Origin: Sphingobacterium sp. UBA7855
GTDB taxonomy: Bacteria > Bacteroidota > Bacteroidia > Sphingobacteriales > Sphingobacteriaceae
Assembly: GCA_002500745.1 (NCBI GenBank)
Contig: DLST01000010.1
Location: 458,759 to 522,758 of the forward strand
Length of the DNA stretch: 64,000 bases
Reading direction: 5' to 3'
The notes beneath the pieces are model-generated. The model was given only the letters and a program-made list of their open reading frames with translations, did no database searches and had not been told where the DNA came from. Positions 27,202 to 35,815 of this stretch are shown piece after piece (position 1 is the stretch's first letter; every line of letters begins with the position of its first letter). The translations under genes and the position numbers were made by a program.

Positions 27202-27519
27202 ATGAACACAGTATTATTACAAGCAGCGGGTGGCAATTTGATGAGTTTTCTACCAATGGTTTTGATTATCGTGGTATTTTATTTCTTCATGATTAGACCG
27301 CAGATGAAGAAGCAAAAAGATCACAAAAAATATATTGAAGAACTTGGTGTAAACTCTAAAGTAGTAACGACAGCTGGTATTCACGGCCGTATTGTAGAAG
27401 TATCAGACACGACTTTCTTAGTAGACGTAGGTTCGGGTGTAAAAATCCGTTTTGACAAGTCAGCAATCGCGTTAGATGCTTCTAAAGCTGTTAACAACAC
27501 AGAGAAGAGCGCTTCATAA
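27202..27519 (+). CDS. yajC: preprotein translocase accessory subunit YajC
   Basis: A 105-residue single-TM protein: a short periplasmic N-terminus, the TM segment near 15-32 (MVLIIVVFYFFMIRPQMKKQK) and a soluble KOW-like domain (KVVTTAGIHGRIVEVSDTTFLVDVGSGVKIRFDKSAI). YajC associates with SecDF in protein export. It ends the nusB-DUF1573-yajC run and is followed by a strong terminator. Confidence 0.95.
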   Translation: MNTVLLQAAGGNLMSFLPMVLIIVVFYFFMIRPQMKKQKDHKKYIEELGVNSKVVTTAGIHGRIVEVSDTTFLVDVGSGVKIRFDKSAIALDASKAVNNTEKSAS

Positions 27520-27538
27520 GCTTTTTCGAGAAAGAAAT

Positions 27539-27568
27539 AAAGCCAGTTTTCTACGAAAACTGGCTTTT
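27539..27568 (+). terminator. terminator of yajC
   Basis: AAAGCCAGTTTT (27539-27550) pairs with AAAACTGGCTTT (27556-27567) over 12 bp with a 5-nt loop, 19 nt after the stop, then TTAT. Confidence 0.8.
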
Positions 27569-27573
27569 ATTAT

Positions 27574-27601
27574 GCTCTTAACAGTACCGACTGTTAAGAG
27601 C
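27574..27601. repeat. second perfect hairpin downstream of yajC
   Basis: GCTCTTAACAGT (27574-27585) and ACTGTTAAGAGC (27590-27601) form a 12-bp perfect stem with loop ACCG. No T-tract follows. It sits only 6 nt after the terminator hairpin. Confidence 0.7.
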
Positions 27602-27803
27602 GTTAATATATTGTTATCATAAAAATGCTTTAGACTACTCCACAATAAATGAAAAGAGAAAAATGCAATGAAGCTGTCGGTTTCATTAGAACACGGCACT
27701 TTCTGATGCGGTTTCCTGTAAAAATAGGGTTTGCATGTTTCTAAGTTAGCTTAATTTTGAGATAAGAGAAATTTGGCACCATACTGTTCTGTATCTTTTT
27801 TCT

Positions 27804-28004
27804 TTATTCCATATCAAGAATGTCTCCGGGCTTGCAGTCCAGTACTTTGCAGATGGCCTCTAAGGTTTCAAATCGGACACCTTTAGCCTTACCCGTTTTT
27901 AAGATGGAAAGATTGACAAGGCTCAAACCGACTTTCTGCGATAATTCTGTCAAAGACATTTTACGCTTAGCTAAGACAACATCTAAATTAATTATAATGG
28001 GCAT
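27804..28004 (-). CDS. small HTH (XRE/Cro-CI) transcriptional regulator
   Basis: A 66-residue one-domain helix-turn-helix protein (VLAKRKMSLTELSQKVGLSLVNLSILKTGKAKGVRFETLEAICKVLDCKPGDIL) of the YozG-like group. It begins 7 nt after the DUF2975 stop codon on the minus strand, and the two form a well-known kind of pair in which the HTH protein is thought to control the membrane-protein gene. A candidate autoregulatory operator is the perfect inverted repeat upstream of the pair. Confidence 0.85.
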   Translation of the reverse strand: MPIIINLDVVLAKRKMSLTELSQKVGLSLVNLSILKTGKAKGVRFETLEAICKVLDCKPGDILDME

Positions 28005-28010
28005 GTTTAA

Positions 28011-28682
28011 TTAAATAAAGGATTCATTCTCCCTACGTAAAGCGACACCTGATTTAAAAGCTGCGCCAAAAGCCAATAATACTAAACCAATAACTGTCTC
28101 TGTATCGAAAAGATGTGCTCCATTGTGTAGCACATAGTTCGAATTATTTAAACTTAATTTTGTAATACAATTAAGGAAAAATTCCTGTGTAATCCATCTC
28201 ATAACAGGCAAAAGCATTAGGCAGAATGAGCTAAAAACGATTAGTGAAGCATTTTTATCGGTAAAAAATGTATTATTACTGAACGATTTAAAAAGTTTCT
28301 GAACAACGAGAATTAATAAACCGATTAGAATCCAGTAAAACAACTGTGCGGTTTGATAAAGAATAGATGAGAATGAAAGTAACTCTCTCGGGGATTGAAA
28401 TCTCAGCTGAACTAAGCCCTTGCCTTGATACGGACTGATGATCAATGTGTCCTTGAACCAGTGATCCAATGCTTGAGAAACATTCTTTGGTTGTTTTGCT
28501 TGGCTATTTGTGTCTTTGGGTATAATATTAACATTACGAACCTCATAAGCTTTGAGGCCACTACCTGCGGCCGGTATACCGGAATTAAATAAATTTGATG
28601 CCAAAAATAGGATGTAAAATACCATTACTATGCAGGAAAGATAGTAGAGATATCGCGCTGTGTTGTTATTGGATGGTTTCAT
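28011..28682 (-). CDS. DUF2975 membrane protein
   Basis: A 223-residue protein from the ATG at 28682; a TTG start at 28706 would put the start inside the -7 box. Four hydrophobic segments are visible (near 14-30, 118-140, 158-180 and 195-213), with a periplasmic stretch between the first two (VRNVNIIPKDTNSQAKQPKNVSQALDHWF). The four-TM layout with the C-terminal FGAAFKSGVALRRENESFI, ahead of a YozG-like regulator gene, is the DUF2975 arrangement. Function unknown. Confidence 0.8.
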   Translation of the reverse strand: MKPSNNNTARYLYYLSCIVMVFYILFLASNLFNSGIPAAGSGLKAYEVRNVNIIPKDTNSQAKQPKNVSQALDHWFKDTLIISPYQGKGLVQLRFQSPRELLSFSSILYQTAQLFYWILIGLLILVVQKLFKSFSNNTFFTDKNASLIVFSSFCLMLLPVMRWITQEFFLNCITKLSLNNSNYVLHNGAHLFDTETVIGLVLLAFGAAFKSGVALRRENESFI

Positions 28683-28703
28683 AATTGATTTTGTTGATTG
28701 GTA

Positions 28704-28711
28704 CAAATTTA
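28704..28711 (-). promoter_or_regulatory. -7 box of the DUF2975/HTH operon
   Basis: TAAATTTG on the minus strand, ending about 21 nt before the ATG at 28682, next to the 18-bp inverted repeat at 28714-28761. Confidence 0.55.
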
Positions 28712-28713
28712 GT

Positions 28714-28761
28714 AAAATTTAAAATAAAACACTTATTATTTAATGTTTTATTTTAAATTTT
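28714..28761. repeat. 18-bp perfect inverted repeat, candidate operator
   Basis: Arms at 28714-28731 and 28744-28761 are perfectly complementary over 18 bp with a 12-nt AT loop. The repeat covers the expected -33 region of the DUF2975/HTH promoter, so it is a likely binding site for the HTH protein. Confidence 0.6.
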
Positions 28762-29006
28762 TATTGAATTGTACTATTTATTTGAGCTATCAACCTATCT
28801 TTTCGTTTTGACCAAATTTTAAGCACCTCTTATTTGAATAGATGCATGCGATTGTTTTTTTACGTTGGGTGAGGGTGTCTTCCCTTACGAACAGTCAAGT
28901 GCTCTTCCTTAACAAAGGTGTTCATGGATTTTTTTGGTGGCAAGTGAGTTGTCCGTCAGCACGTAAGTTTTTATCTACCTATGGGCTGATTTTTACGCAA
29001 ATTGAT

Positions 29007-29014
29007 TAAGTTTG
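29007..29014 (+). promoter_or_regulatory. -7 box 4 nt before the ybbR-like start
   Basis: TAAGTTTG followed by TATC and then the ATG at 29019. The expected transcription start would fall at or in the start codon. The stretch from the inverted repeat (28761) to here holds nothing else I recognise. Confidence 0.5.
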
Positions 29015-29018
29015 TATC

Positions 29019-29969
29019 ATGGCGAATACAGTTCGAATAAATAAGATCCAACGACGCAAGATTAATATCTTCATACGTTGTGTTGGAATTTCGTTGTTAG
29101 CTTGGCTATTATTTTCGATCTCCAACCAATATACTGTATCCGTCAAGGCGGCAATTGAATACGTTAATCTGCCAGAGAAACGAGCGTTCCACCCGCAGCA
29201 GTCTGATACTGTAAAAGTTAAGCTGGAAATGACGGGATGGCAATTTTTATTTTCAAAAGTTACTTTGGAAACACCTAAAGTTCAGGTCGACCTAAGCTCA
29301 TTAAAAACCAAAGATTGGGTCGTTTTTTCTAATCAGCTAGGATTTATAAATCGGCAATTTCCACATGAACAGCGGGTCGTGTCGGTCAGTCCCGATACCT
29401 TGTTTTTTGATTTTTCGAAACAGACACAACGTAAAGTGCCTGTAAATCCTCTAGCTAATATTTCATTTAAACGGGGATACGGTTTTATCGCTGAAACCAA
29501 AGTTACACCAGCTTATGTTACCATCACCGGGCCTTACGAGGATGTTTCGGCAATTGAGTACTGGGAAACCGATACCGTCCGGGGGAAAGACGTGGAGACT
29601 GATGTACGAACTGTTGCAAATCTGGCGAGAAATCAAAAAGGGAATATCAATGTTTATCCAACGTCTGTTGAGGTGCTGATGCCAGTAGGTGAATTGACCG
29701 AGAAAATAATCGAATTACCTGTCAAGGTGGAAAATGGACAAGGTTATAGTTCGGTCAGGCTTAGTCCAAGTAAAGTTGTTGTCACGGTATTGATGTCCGT
29801 GAAAGATTACAATAGATATACTTCGCGCGATTTCGAGGCAGTGGTAGACCTTTCAGATTGGGAGAAGAATCAGGTACAGTACTTACCCATTTTATTGACC
29901 AAAGTTCCTGAATATTGTCAGATAATCAGTATTGTGCCGCAAAATGTAGACTTTTTTGTACGTAAATAA
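29019..29969 (+). CDS. YbbR-like domain protein
   Basis: A 316-residue protein with an N-terminal TM segment (about 24-42, CVGISLLAWLLFSISNQYT) and repeated YbbR-like beta modules, e.g. VPVNPLANISFKRGYGFIAETKVTPAYVTITGPYEDVSAIEYWETDTV and LPVKVENGQGYSSVRLSPSKVVVTVLM. In Firmicutes YbbR/CdaR modulates a diadenylate cyclase, but no such gene is seen here. In Bacteroidota the gene often sits next to coaE, as here: the coaE start lies 10 nt beyond this stop. A probable promoter abuts the start. Confidence 0.8.
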   Translation: MANTVRINKIQRRKINIFIRCVGISLLAWLLFSISNQYTVSVKAAIEYVNLPEKRAFHPQQSDTVKVKLEMTGWQFLFSKVTLETPKVQVDLSSLKTKDWVVFSNQLGFINRQFPHEQRVVSVSPDTLFFDFSKQTQRKVPVNPLANISFKRGYGFIAETKVTPAYVTITGPYEDVSAIEYWETDTVRGKDVETDVRTVANLARNQKGNINVYPTSVEVLMPVGELTEKIIELPVKVENGQGYSSVRLSPSKVVVTVLMSVKDYNRYTSRDFEAVVDLSDWEKNQVQYLPILLTKVPEYCQIISIVPQNVDFFVRK

Positions 29970-29979
29970 CGATATTTTC

Positions 29980-30555
29980 ATGAAGATTGGAATAACAGGC
30001 GGAATTGGATCAGGTAAAACTTTTATCTGCAAGCTATTTAAAGCCATGGCAGTACCGGTTTATAACGCGGATGAGGAAGCTAAAAAACTGATGAATACCG
30101 ATATTCGGATTAAAGAGCGCTTAATCGCGGAATTTGGAGCGGAGACTTATCCGGACGGGAAGCTGGATCGAGCTTTCTTAGCTCAACGTATATTTTCGGA
30201 CAGCGCGAAGCTCGAACTTGTGAACGGAATTATACACCCTATCGTTATACAGGAGGCCAAGGAATGGGCAGCACAACAAAAATCCCGTTATACACTCAAG
30301 GAGGCTGCTTTACTCTTTGAAAGCGGTTCTTATAAGGATCTTGATTATACTATTCTGGTTACGGCACCTTTATCCGTTCGTATTCAACGTGTTATAAAAC
30401 GCGATAAGGTTACGGAAGGACAGGTCATGGAGCGAATTAATAAGCAACTCTCTGACGAAGAAAAGTTAAAATTGGCCGACTTCGTCATCGTTAACGATGG
30501 TACCACACCACTATTGCCACAAGTGTGGAATCTACATCAAAAATTTTTAAAATAA
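29980..30555 (+). CDS. coaE: dephospho-CoA kinase
   Basis: A 191-residue P-loop kinase catalysing the last CoA biosynthesis step. The start is the ATG at 29980 (MKIGITGGIGSGKT); an earlier in-frame TTG/ATG would add eight unlikely residues. Walker A GGIGSGKT, DADE-equivalent YNADEEAKKLM, HPIVIQEA and PLLFESG-equivalent ALLFESGSY are present, as is the lid segment near R-V-I-K-R. The length matches the family. It is followed 4 nt later by the MBL hydrolase gene. Confidence 0.94.
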   Translation: MKIGITGGIGSGKTFICKLFKAMAVPVYNADEEAKKLMNTDIRIKERLIAEFGAETYPDGKLDRAFLAQRIFSDSAKLELVNGIIHPIVIQEAKEWAAQQKSRYTLKEAALLFESGSYKDLDYTILVTAPLSVRIQRVIKRDKVTEGQVMERINKQLSDEEKLKLADFVIVNDGTTPLLPQVWNLHQKFLK

Positions 30556-30559
30556 TAGT

Positions 30560-31519
30560 ATGTCTATAATATTGCCTGACTTCTTTGTCAGAAAGCCAGA
30601 AGGTTATTACTGTCGTTACGGTGATTTTTTTATCGATGCCAGCAATCCGGTTATGCATAATGTCGTATCTCATGCCCATGGCGATCATGCGAGCTCAGGG
30701 CACGATTATGTGTATGCTACCCATGCGACAACTTTGTTTATGAGTCACCGTTATAAGCAAAATCGCAAAGACTCCTATCAGGTTAAATTATATAACAGTT
30801 CTTTTAAACTCGGTGCTGTCGAGATTACGTTAATACCGGCGGGACATATTCTCGGGTCGGCACAGATTCTTATGGAGTATATGGGCTTGCGATATTTGTA
30901 TACCGGGGATTATAAATTACAGTTGGATGAAACATGTGAACCGATCGAAATGCATCAAGCTGATGTATTGATTACCGAAAGTACCTTTGCAAATCCAGCT
31001 GTCATCCATCCTGACCCAGCCGAGGAAATCAAAAAATTAAATGGACATGCGAGTAATATCCTGTTGGGTACATATGTGCTAGGAAAGGCACAGCGGATCA
31101 CCGATTTGATCAATAGGTATTGTCCGGATAGAAAAGTGCTCGTGCATAGTGGTATACTGCCGTACCATCGCCTTTACGATCAGCAAGGGTTAAAGAAATT
31201 GTCCTACGAGCCCTACAACAGAAAAGAAATGAAACAGGGCGAACAGAATAAAGTTTATCTGGTCCCCCCAATGACATTTAATAGCTACTTCAGAGCGACC
31301 AAAGTATTGCGGGCGTTCGCTTCGGGCTGGAAGCGCCTGCAGGCACAGAATGATATCGAACTCTATATATCCGATCACGTGGACTGGAACGACATTCTCC
31401 AGTATATCAAAATGGTTGATCCTCGGGAAGTATGGACACTCCACGGTGATGGAACGATTCTGAAAAGTTATTTCAAAGATAAACTGATCGTCCGCGACGT
31501 CTTTCTGGCACAAGCGTGA
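30560..31519 (+). CDS. MBL-fold exonuclease-like hydrolase (mRNA 3'-end processing factor-like)
   Basis: A 319-residue metallo-beta-lactamase fold protein. The metal motif is SHAHGDHAS (HxHxDH), followed by AGHILGSAQI, YTGDY and TESTFANP. The HILGSAQ/beta-CASP-type pattern and C-terminal DHVDWNDI and LHGDG segments resemble the ligase-associated or YSH1-type DNA/RNA exonucleases of bacteria. Substrate unproven. It lies directly after coaE with a 4-nt gap, so it is probably cotranscribed. Confidence 0.8.
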   Translation: MSIILPDFFVRKPEGYYCRYGDFFIDASNPVMHNVVSHAHGDHASSGHDYVYATHATTLFMSHRYKQNRKDSYQVKLYNSSFKLGAVEITLIPAGHILGSAQILMEYMGLRYLYTGDYKLQLDETCEPIEMHQADVLITESTFANPAVIHPDPAEEIKKLNGHASNILLGTYVLGKAQRITDLINRYCPDRKVLVHSGILPYHRLYDQQGLKKLSYEPYNRKEMKQGEQNKVYLVPPMTFNSYFRATKVLRAFASGWKRLQAQNDIELYISDHVDWNDILQYIKMVDPREVWTLHGDGTILKSYFKDKLIVRDVFLAQA

Positions 31520-31584
31520 AGCAACTAATATATTTTGGCGTATCTATAACAGCACCATACAACTGATTTCGACCGCTCATCTGA

Positions 31585-31612
31585 AAACTTCGCTGACCAT
31601 ACAGCGAAGTTT
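31585..31612. terminator. convergent terminator
   Basis: AAACTTCGCTG (31585-31595) pairs with CAGCGAAGTTT (31602-31612), 11 bp with a 6-nt loop, between two convergent genes. Short A and T runs flank both sides, so it could serve both. Confidence 0.75.
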
Positions 31613-32017
31613 CTATTTCATATTAACAATCTTGTCAACAACATAGACAGTATTTCCGCGCCAAGGAAGTACTCCATGATACTCTTTGTAACGTAGATCG
31701 AAATATTTTCCACTGTTGAGCTCCAATTGTTGGAAAACTGAATCGTCTTCGATAGAAAATTCAAATTGATTGCTGGCTATTCCTCCAGTTTTGATGCTTC
31801 CAAATCCTTCTTGTATGAGCTTGCCCTCGTATGTCTTAAAAATATTACCTTTTCTTACAGCGTAATTAAGATAGCCAGACTTGACACCCTCACCGAATAC
31901 ATAATAATATTTCCAGTAGGCATATGAGCCACCTCCGACGAGGATAAAGAGGATCAGGATGAGCAAAAATTTTTTTAATCCGGATTTCTTCTTTTGTTGT
32001 TCAGGTAAATTTTCCAT
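31613..32017 (-). CDS. small single-TM conserved protein
   Basis: A 134-residue protein: a charged N-terminus (MENLPEQQKKKSGLKK), a TM helix near 17-36 (FLLILILFILVGGGSYAYW), then a basic, Gly- and Tyr-rich soluble domain containing GYLNYAVRKGNIFKTYEGKLIQEGF and LRYKEYHGVLPWRGNTVYVVDKI. Homologues in Bacteroidota are, as I recall, sometimes mislabelled as 6-phosphogluconate dehydrogenase. No enzyme motif is visible. Function unknown. Confidence 0.7.
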   Translation of the reverse strand: MENLPEQQKKKSGLKKFLLILILFILVGGGSYAYWKYYYVFGEGVKSGYLNYAVRKGNIFKTYEGKLIQEGFGSIKTGGIASNQFEFSIEDDSVFQQLELNSGKYFDLRYKEYHGVLPWRGNTVYVVDKIVNMK

Positions 32018-32228
32018 TATGTATTTGAATTAAAATGGTTTCAAACAATTTGTAAAGCAGTTAAAAATGTATTCTTCGATACCCTATTGTAAAACTTGAT
32101 CTAAAGATAAATAATGAACCGCATAAATGCTAGTGGTTTTTACTATAAGTCAATGAAAAAGGTGATTTGTTGGATGCTAATTCTATTAGTTTCTTTATCC
32201 TTCGTACGTGCTGTTATGCTAATTTTTG

Positions 32229-32236
32229 TAAATTTG
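32229..32236 (+). promoter_or_regulatory. -7 box 4 nt before dinB
   Basis: TAAATTTG followed by TCCA and the ATG at 32241. Confidence 0.5.
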
Positions 32237-32240
32237 TCCA

Positions 32241-33338
32241 ATGGACTCAGACCAGATATATCGCAAGATCATTCATTTAGATATGGACGCATTCTATGCG
32301 TCTGTAGATCAGCGCGACTTTCCCGAATATCGGGGGAAGGCAATCGCTGTCGGCGGATCTCCAGATGGGAGAGGGGTGGTTGCGACAGCGAGCTATGAAG
32401 CAAGAAAATTTGGTGTCAAATCTGCTATGAGTTCAAGAAAGGCTCTGCAACTGTGCCCTCATATTATCTTCACTTATCCCCGTTTTGATGTGTATCGCCA
32501 GGTTTCGTATCAGATCAGGGAGATTTTTCTACGGTATACTGACTTAATTGAACCACTTTCCCTGGATGAAGCATATTTAGATGTTACAGTGGATAAACAG
32601 GGCATTGGTTCGGCAATCGATATTGCCAAAGCGATTAAAGGAGCTATTAAGGACGAACTGAACTTAACGGTGTCGGCTGGTGTGTCTGTCAATAAATTTG
32701 TAGCGAAAATTGCTTCAGATATGGATAAACCCAATGGTTTGACGTTTATCGGTCCTTCTAAAATTGTTAAGTTTATGGAGTCATTGCCTGTAGATAAATT
32801 TTTTGGCGTCGGGAAAGTGACTGCAAAGAAAATGCACGAACTGGGTCTTTTTACGGGGCTCGATTTAAAAAAACAGCGTGAGGATGATCTGGTCCGTTGG
32901 TTTGGAAAGACAGGTCACTTTTTTCACCGTATTGTCAGAGGTATCGATGACCGTCCAGTTGTTCCTAATCGCAGCAGTAAATCGATTGGTATTGAGGATA
33001 CTTTTGAAGAGGATGTAGAAGCATTTGAAGAATTAAATAGCATTTTGCATCGACTCTGTAAACAGTTGTGGTTACGTATCGGCAAAAAGGAAGTTTCTGG
33101 ACGAACGTTAACTTTAAAAGTTAAGTATGCGGATTTTGTTCAACTTACACGTAGCACGACCATAGAAAGTAGTTTCGACTCCGAAGACAAAATTTACGCC
33201 ACTGCACATCGTTTGTTAAACAAGGTTGAGCTGCTAAACAAGGTGCGGCTATTGGGAGTTTCAATATCCAACTTTGTGGAAGAAAATGATTTTCCAAAAG
33301 AAGGTATACAGCTAAACCTTTTTGAGCATCGTCTTTAA
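32241..33338 (+). CDS. dinB: DNA polymerase IV (Y-family)
   Basis: A 365-residue translesion polymerase. Catalytic motifs are present: HLDMDAFYASVDQRD (Asp pair), YPRFDVYRQVS, EPLSLDEAYLDV (DE) and SAGVSVNKFVAKIASD, followed by the HhH FGVGKVTAKKMHELG and the little-finger domain. The C-terminal VQLNLFE-type peptide (IQLNLFEHRL) is the likely beta-clamp binding motif. It is divergent from the 31613 gene. The probable promoter box lies only 4 nt before the ATG. Confidence 0.95.
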   Translation: MDSDQIYRKIIHLDMDAFYASVDQRDFPEYRGKAIAVGGSPDGRGVVATASYEARKFGVKSAMSSRKALQLCPHIIFTYPRFDVYRQVSYQIREIFLRYTDLIEPLSLDEAYLDVTVDKQGIGSAIDIAKAIKGAIKDELNLTVSAGVSVNKFVAKIASDMDKPNGLTFIGPSKIVKFMESLPVDKFFGVGKVTAKKMHELGLFTGLDLKKQREDDLVRWFGKTGHFFHRIVRGIDDRPVVPNRSSKSIGIEDTFEEDVEAFEELNSILHRLCKQLWLRIGKKEVSGRTLTLKVKYADFVQLTRSTTIESSFDSEDKIYATAHRLLNKVELLNKVRLLGVSISNFVEENDFPKEGIQLNLFEHRL

Positions 33339-33480
33339 TCAATAACCCGCACTATTTTTCAACTTTTGATAAGCTACAGGATATACCGCATGTGAATTAA
33401 GCTTGTTACAGGCAAAATCATCGTTATTTGTCACAATTCTTTATCTTAGCCCAAATAATAATAAACATATCCAAAAAGTA

Positions 33481-35607
33481 ATGAATACGGTATCAAGAGT
33501 ACTCTTAGGTGCGTCGATCGTTTTTTTTGTGCACGAGACTGGTGTTGCGCAGAAGAAATTGGATTTTGCGCAGTCCTGGGGGCAAAAGCAATCTTTGACA
33601 GTTCGCACCAATCAGTATCCGGGCTGGGCAGACGGGACAGCTTACCTGGAGAATGATGTAAACGATGGTCATTTGTATCAGGTCAACGTTAAATCAGGCA
33701 AAAGAAGTATTTATACAATTCCTGCTAAAGATGGAACAGTTGTCTACATCGATAGCAACGATATCTTCCTAAAAAGCAGTGATGGAGCCGTAAAAAAGCT
33801 GACCAATTCGCCTGATATTGCCGAACAGAACCCAACGTTGTCACCAGATGGTAAATACGTGGCTTTTACGCGCAAAAGTAATTTATACAGCGTGGATGTG
33901 GCGTCCGGAGAAGAGATGCAATATACACATGATGGTACTGACGTCATTTACAATGGTTGGTCATCTTGGGTGTATTACGAAGAGATTCTTGGGCGTCCGA
34001 CAAAGTACAAAGCTTTTTGGTGGTCTCCAGATAGTCGTAAGATAGCATTTATGCGGTTCGATGATACAAAGGTTCCGATGTTTCCGATTTATTCGTCCAA
34101 AGGCCAGCATGGTTACCTGGAGGAGACAAGATATCCCAAAGCCGGTGACCCAAATCCGGAAGTGAAGGTAGGAATCGTTCACCTCGAAGGGGGCAACGTT
34201 ACCTGGGCTGATTTCAACGAGAAAGACGATCAGTATTTTGGCCAGCCTTATTGGGCCTTTGATAGTAAAAATGTGATGGTACAGTGGATGAACCGGGATC
34301 AGAACAATTTGAAGTTTTATCAAGTGGATCCGAATTCAGGTTCGAAAAAAGAAATCTATGATGAGCGTCAGGCTTCATGGATCAATTTGGATCACGATGA
34401 GCGTATCACGTATCTGGCGGACAACAAATATTATATCCTAAAATCGGATAAGACAGGCTGGGCGCATTATTACCTCTATAAATTGGATGGAACATTGGTC
34501 AATCCAATTACTTCCGGCGAATGGCAGGTAACGGAATTAAAACGGATTGATGAAAAAAATAAGGTGATCTATTTTACCGCACGTAAAGAAAACTCAGCGC
34601 GTTTTGATTTGTACCGCGTGGATTATTCAGGTAAAAACTTAAAACGTCTGACGTTCGGTGAATACTCGCACGATGTGAATGTATCGCCTGACGGCAAGTA
34701 TTTTATTACCAAATACTCCAATGTGAGTACACCCGATCGGTTCGCTTTGTTGGATAATCAAGGTAAGGTCGTACGTCAGCTAGCGGATAGTAAAGCTGCT
34801 GATTTTGCCTCGTATACCTACGGTAAAACCGAATACTTACATCTTAAATCAGATGACGGACTGTTCGATCTTCCCCTAACAATAACTTATCCGACAAATT
34901 TTGATAAATCAAAAGTTTACCCGGTTGTTTTCAGTATTTACGGTGGGCCTGACGCGGGAACGGTAAAAGATACCTGGAAAGGAACGGCCAATCAGTACTG
35001 GGCCAATGAAGGAATTATTCAAGTCTCTGCAGATCACCGGGCATCTGGTCATTTTGGTAAACAAGGTGTTGCTTATATGCACCGCAATCTTGGTCACTGG
35101 GAAATTATTGATTATTCGACAATTGTTAAATGGTTAAAATCGCAACCTTGGGTCGCTAAAAACAAAGTACTTATCACCGGGCATAGCTATGGTGGCTATA
35201 TGACTTGTTTGGCAATGACGAAGGCGGCTGATGTATTTGATTTTGGTATTGCTGGCGCACCGGTTACCTCTTGGGATCTCTATGATAGTCATTACACGGA
35301 AAGATGGATGGATACACCACAGGACAATCCTGAAGGCTATAAAGCCGGATCTGTATTGACTTATGCTAATCATTATAAAGGTGTGCTGCGCATTATGCAT
35401 GGCGATATGGACGACAATGTACATCTGCAGAATACAATCCAGCTGGTCGATAAATTGACTGATCGAAATGTTCCTTTCGAATTGATGATTTATCCTGGAA
35501 GCCGTCATGGATTTGACCGATCGAAAAGTAAATATGATTTTAATGAACGTGCGCGTTTTTACTATCAATATTTACTGGAAAAGCCACTTCCAAAAGAGTT
35601 TAAATAA
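33481..35607 (+). CDS. dipeptidyl-peptidase IV-like S9 serine peptidase
   Basis: A 708-residue exported peptidase. The start is taken as the ATG at 33481, giving the signal peptide MNTVSRVLLGASIVFFVHETGVAQ; an upstream in-frame start at 33403 would precede the signal. An N-terminal WD-like beta propeller (e.g. NPTLSPDGKYVAF, WWSPDSRKIAFMR) leads into the alpha/beta hydrolase with nucleophile GHSYGGYM, Asp in HGDMDDNVH and His in GSRHGF. DPP-IV enzymes remove Xaa-Pro dipeptides from peptides in the periplasm. The propeller HLEGG and DWM regions look complete. A terminator follows. Confidence 0.93.
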   Translation: MNTVSRVLLGASIVFFVHETGVAQKKLDFAQSWGQKQSLTVRTNQYPGWADGTAYLENDVNDGHLYQVNVKSGKRSIYTIPAKDGTVVYIDSNDIFLKSSDGAVKKLTNSPDIAEQNPTLSPDGKYVAFTRKSNLYSVDVASGEEMQYTHDGTDVIYNGWSSWVYYEEILGRPTKYKAFWWSPDSRKIAFMRFDDTKVPMFPIYSSKGQHGYLEETRYPKAGDPNPEVKVGIVHLEGGNVTWADFNEKDDQYFGQPYWAFDSKNVMVQWMNRDQNNLKFYQVDPNSGSKKEIYDERQASWINLDHDERITYLADNKYYILKSDKTGWAHYYLYKLDGTLVNPITSGEWQVTELKRIDEKNKVIYFTARKENSARFDLYRVDYSGKNLKRLTFGEYSHDVNVSPDGKYFITKYSNVSTPDRFALLDNQGKVVRQLADSKAADFASYTYGKTEYLHLKSDDGLFDLPLTITYPTNFDKSKVYPVVFSIYGGPDAGTVKDTWKGTANQYWANEGIIQVSADHRASGHFGKQGVAYMHRNLGHWEIIDYSTIVKWLKSQPWVAKNKVLITGHSYGGYMTCLAMTKAADVFDFGIAGAPVTSWDLYDSHYTERWMDTPQDNPEGYKAGSVLTYANHYKGVLRIMHGDMDDNVHLQNTIQLVDKLTDRNVPFELMIYPGSRHGFDRSKSKYDFNERARFYYQYLLEKPLPKEFK

Positions 35608-35631
35608 CTCTAAGTAAGGCAGAAATAAAGT

Positions 35632-35661
35632 ATCCCCTATCAGTCCGATAGGGGATTTTTA
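35632..35661 (+). terminator. terminator of the S9 peptidase gene
   Basis: ATCCCCTATC (35632-35641) pairs with GATAGGGGAT (35647-35656) over 10 bp with a 5-nt loop, then a T run. Confidence 0.85.
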
Positions 35662-35815
35662 TTTTTTGGATTATTTTCATTCATTCACGCTGCCAAATAT
35701 GCTCTATCGGGTTCTTCTTTATGTTAAATATCACAAAAAAGTGATTTTTCTGTGTGTGTAAATTGTTGAAAATTAAAAAATATGGCATCTTTGTAGAAGT
35801 TTATTTAAAGATCAA

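Noticed and set aside
27804..28706. HTH/DUF2975 pair as a toxin-antitoxin system
   Set aside because: The pair is a known regulator plus membrane-protein module with no toxin motif; the 223-residue four-TM protein is too large for a typical small toxin.
32114..32398. Frame starting with a hydrophobic segment (MKKVICWMLILLVSLSF)
   Set aside because: Its second half lies in the dinB coding region in another frame, and the C-terminal part is an arginine- and cysteine-rich shadow. The 5' portion is best treated as leader sequence of dinB.
33403..33480. Upstream in-frame start for the S9 peptidase
   Set aside because: The 26 extra residues precede a complete signal peptide that starts at 33481 and would place it internally.
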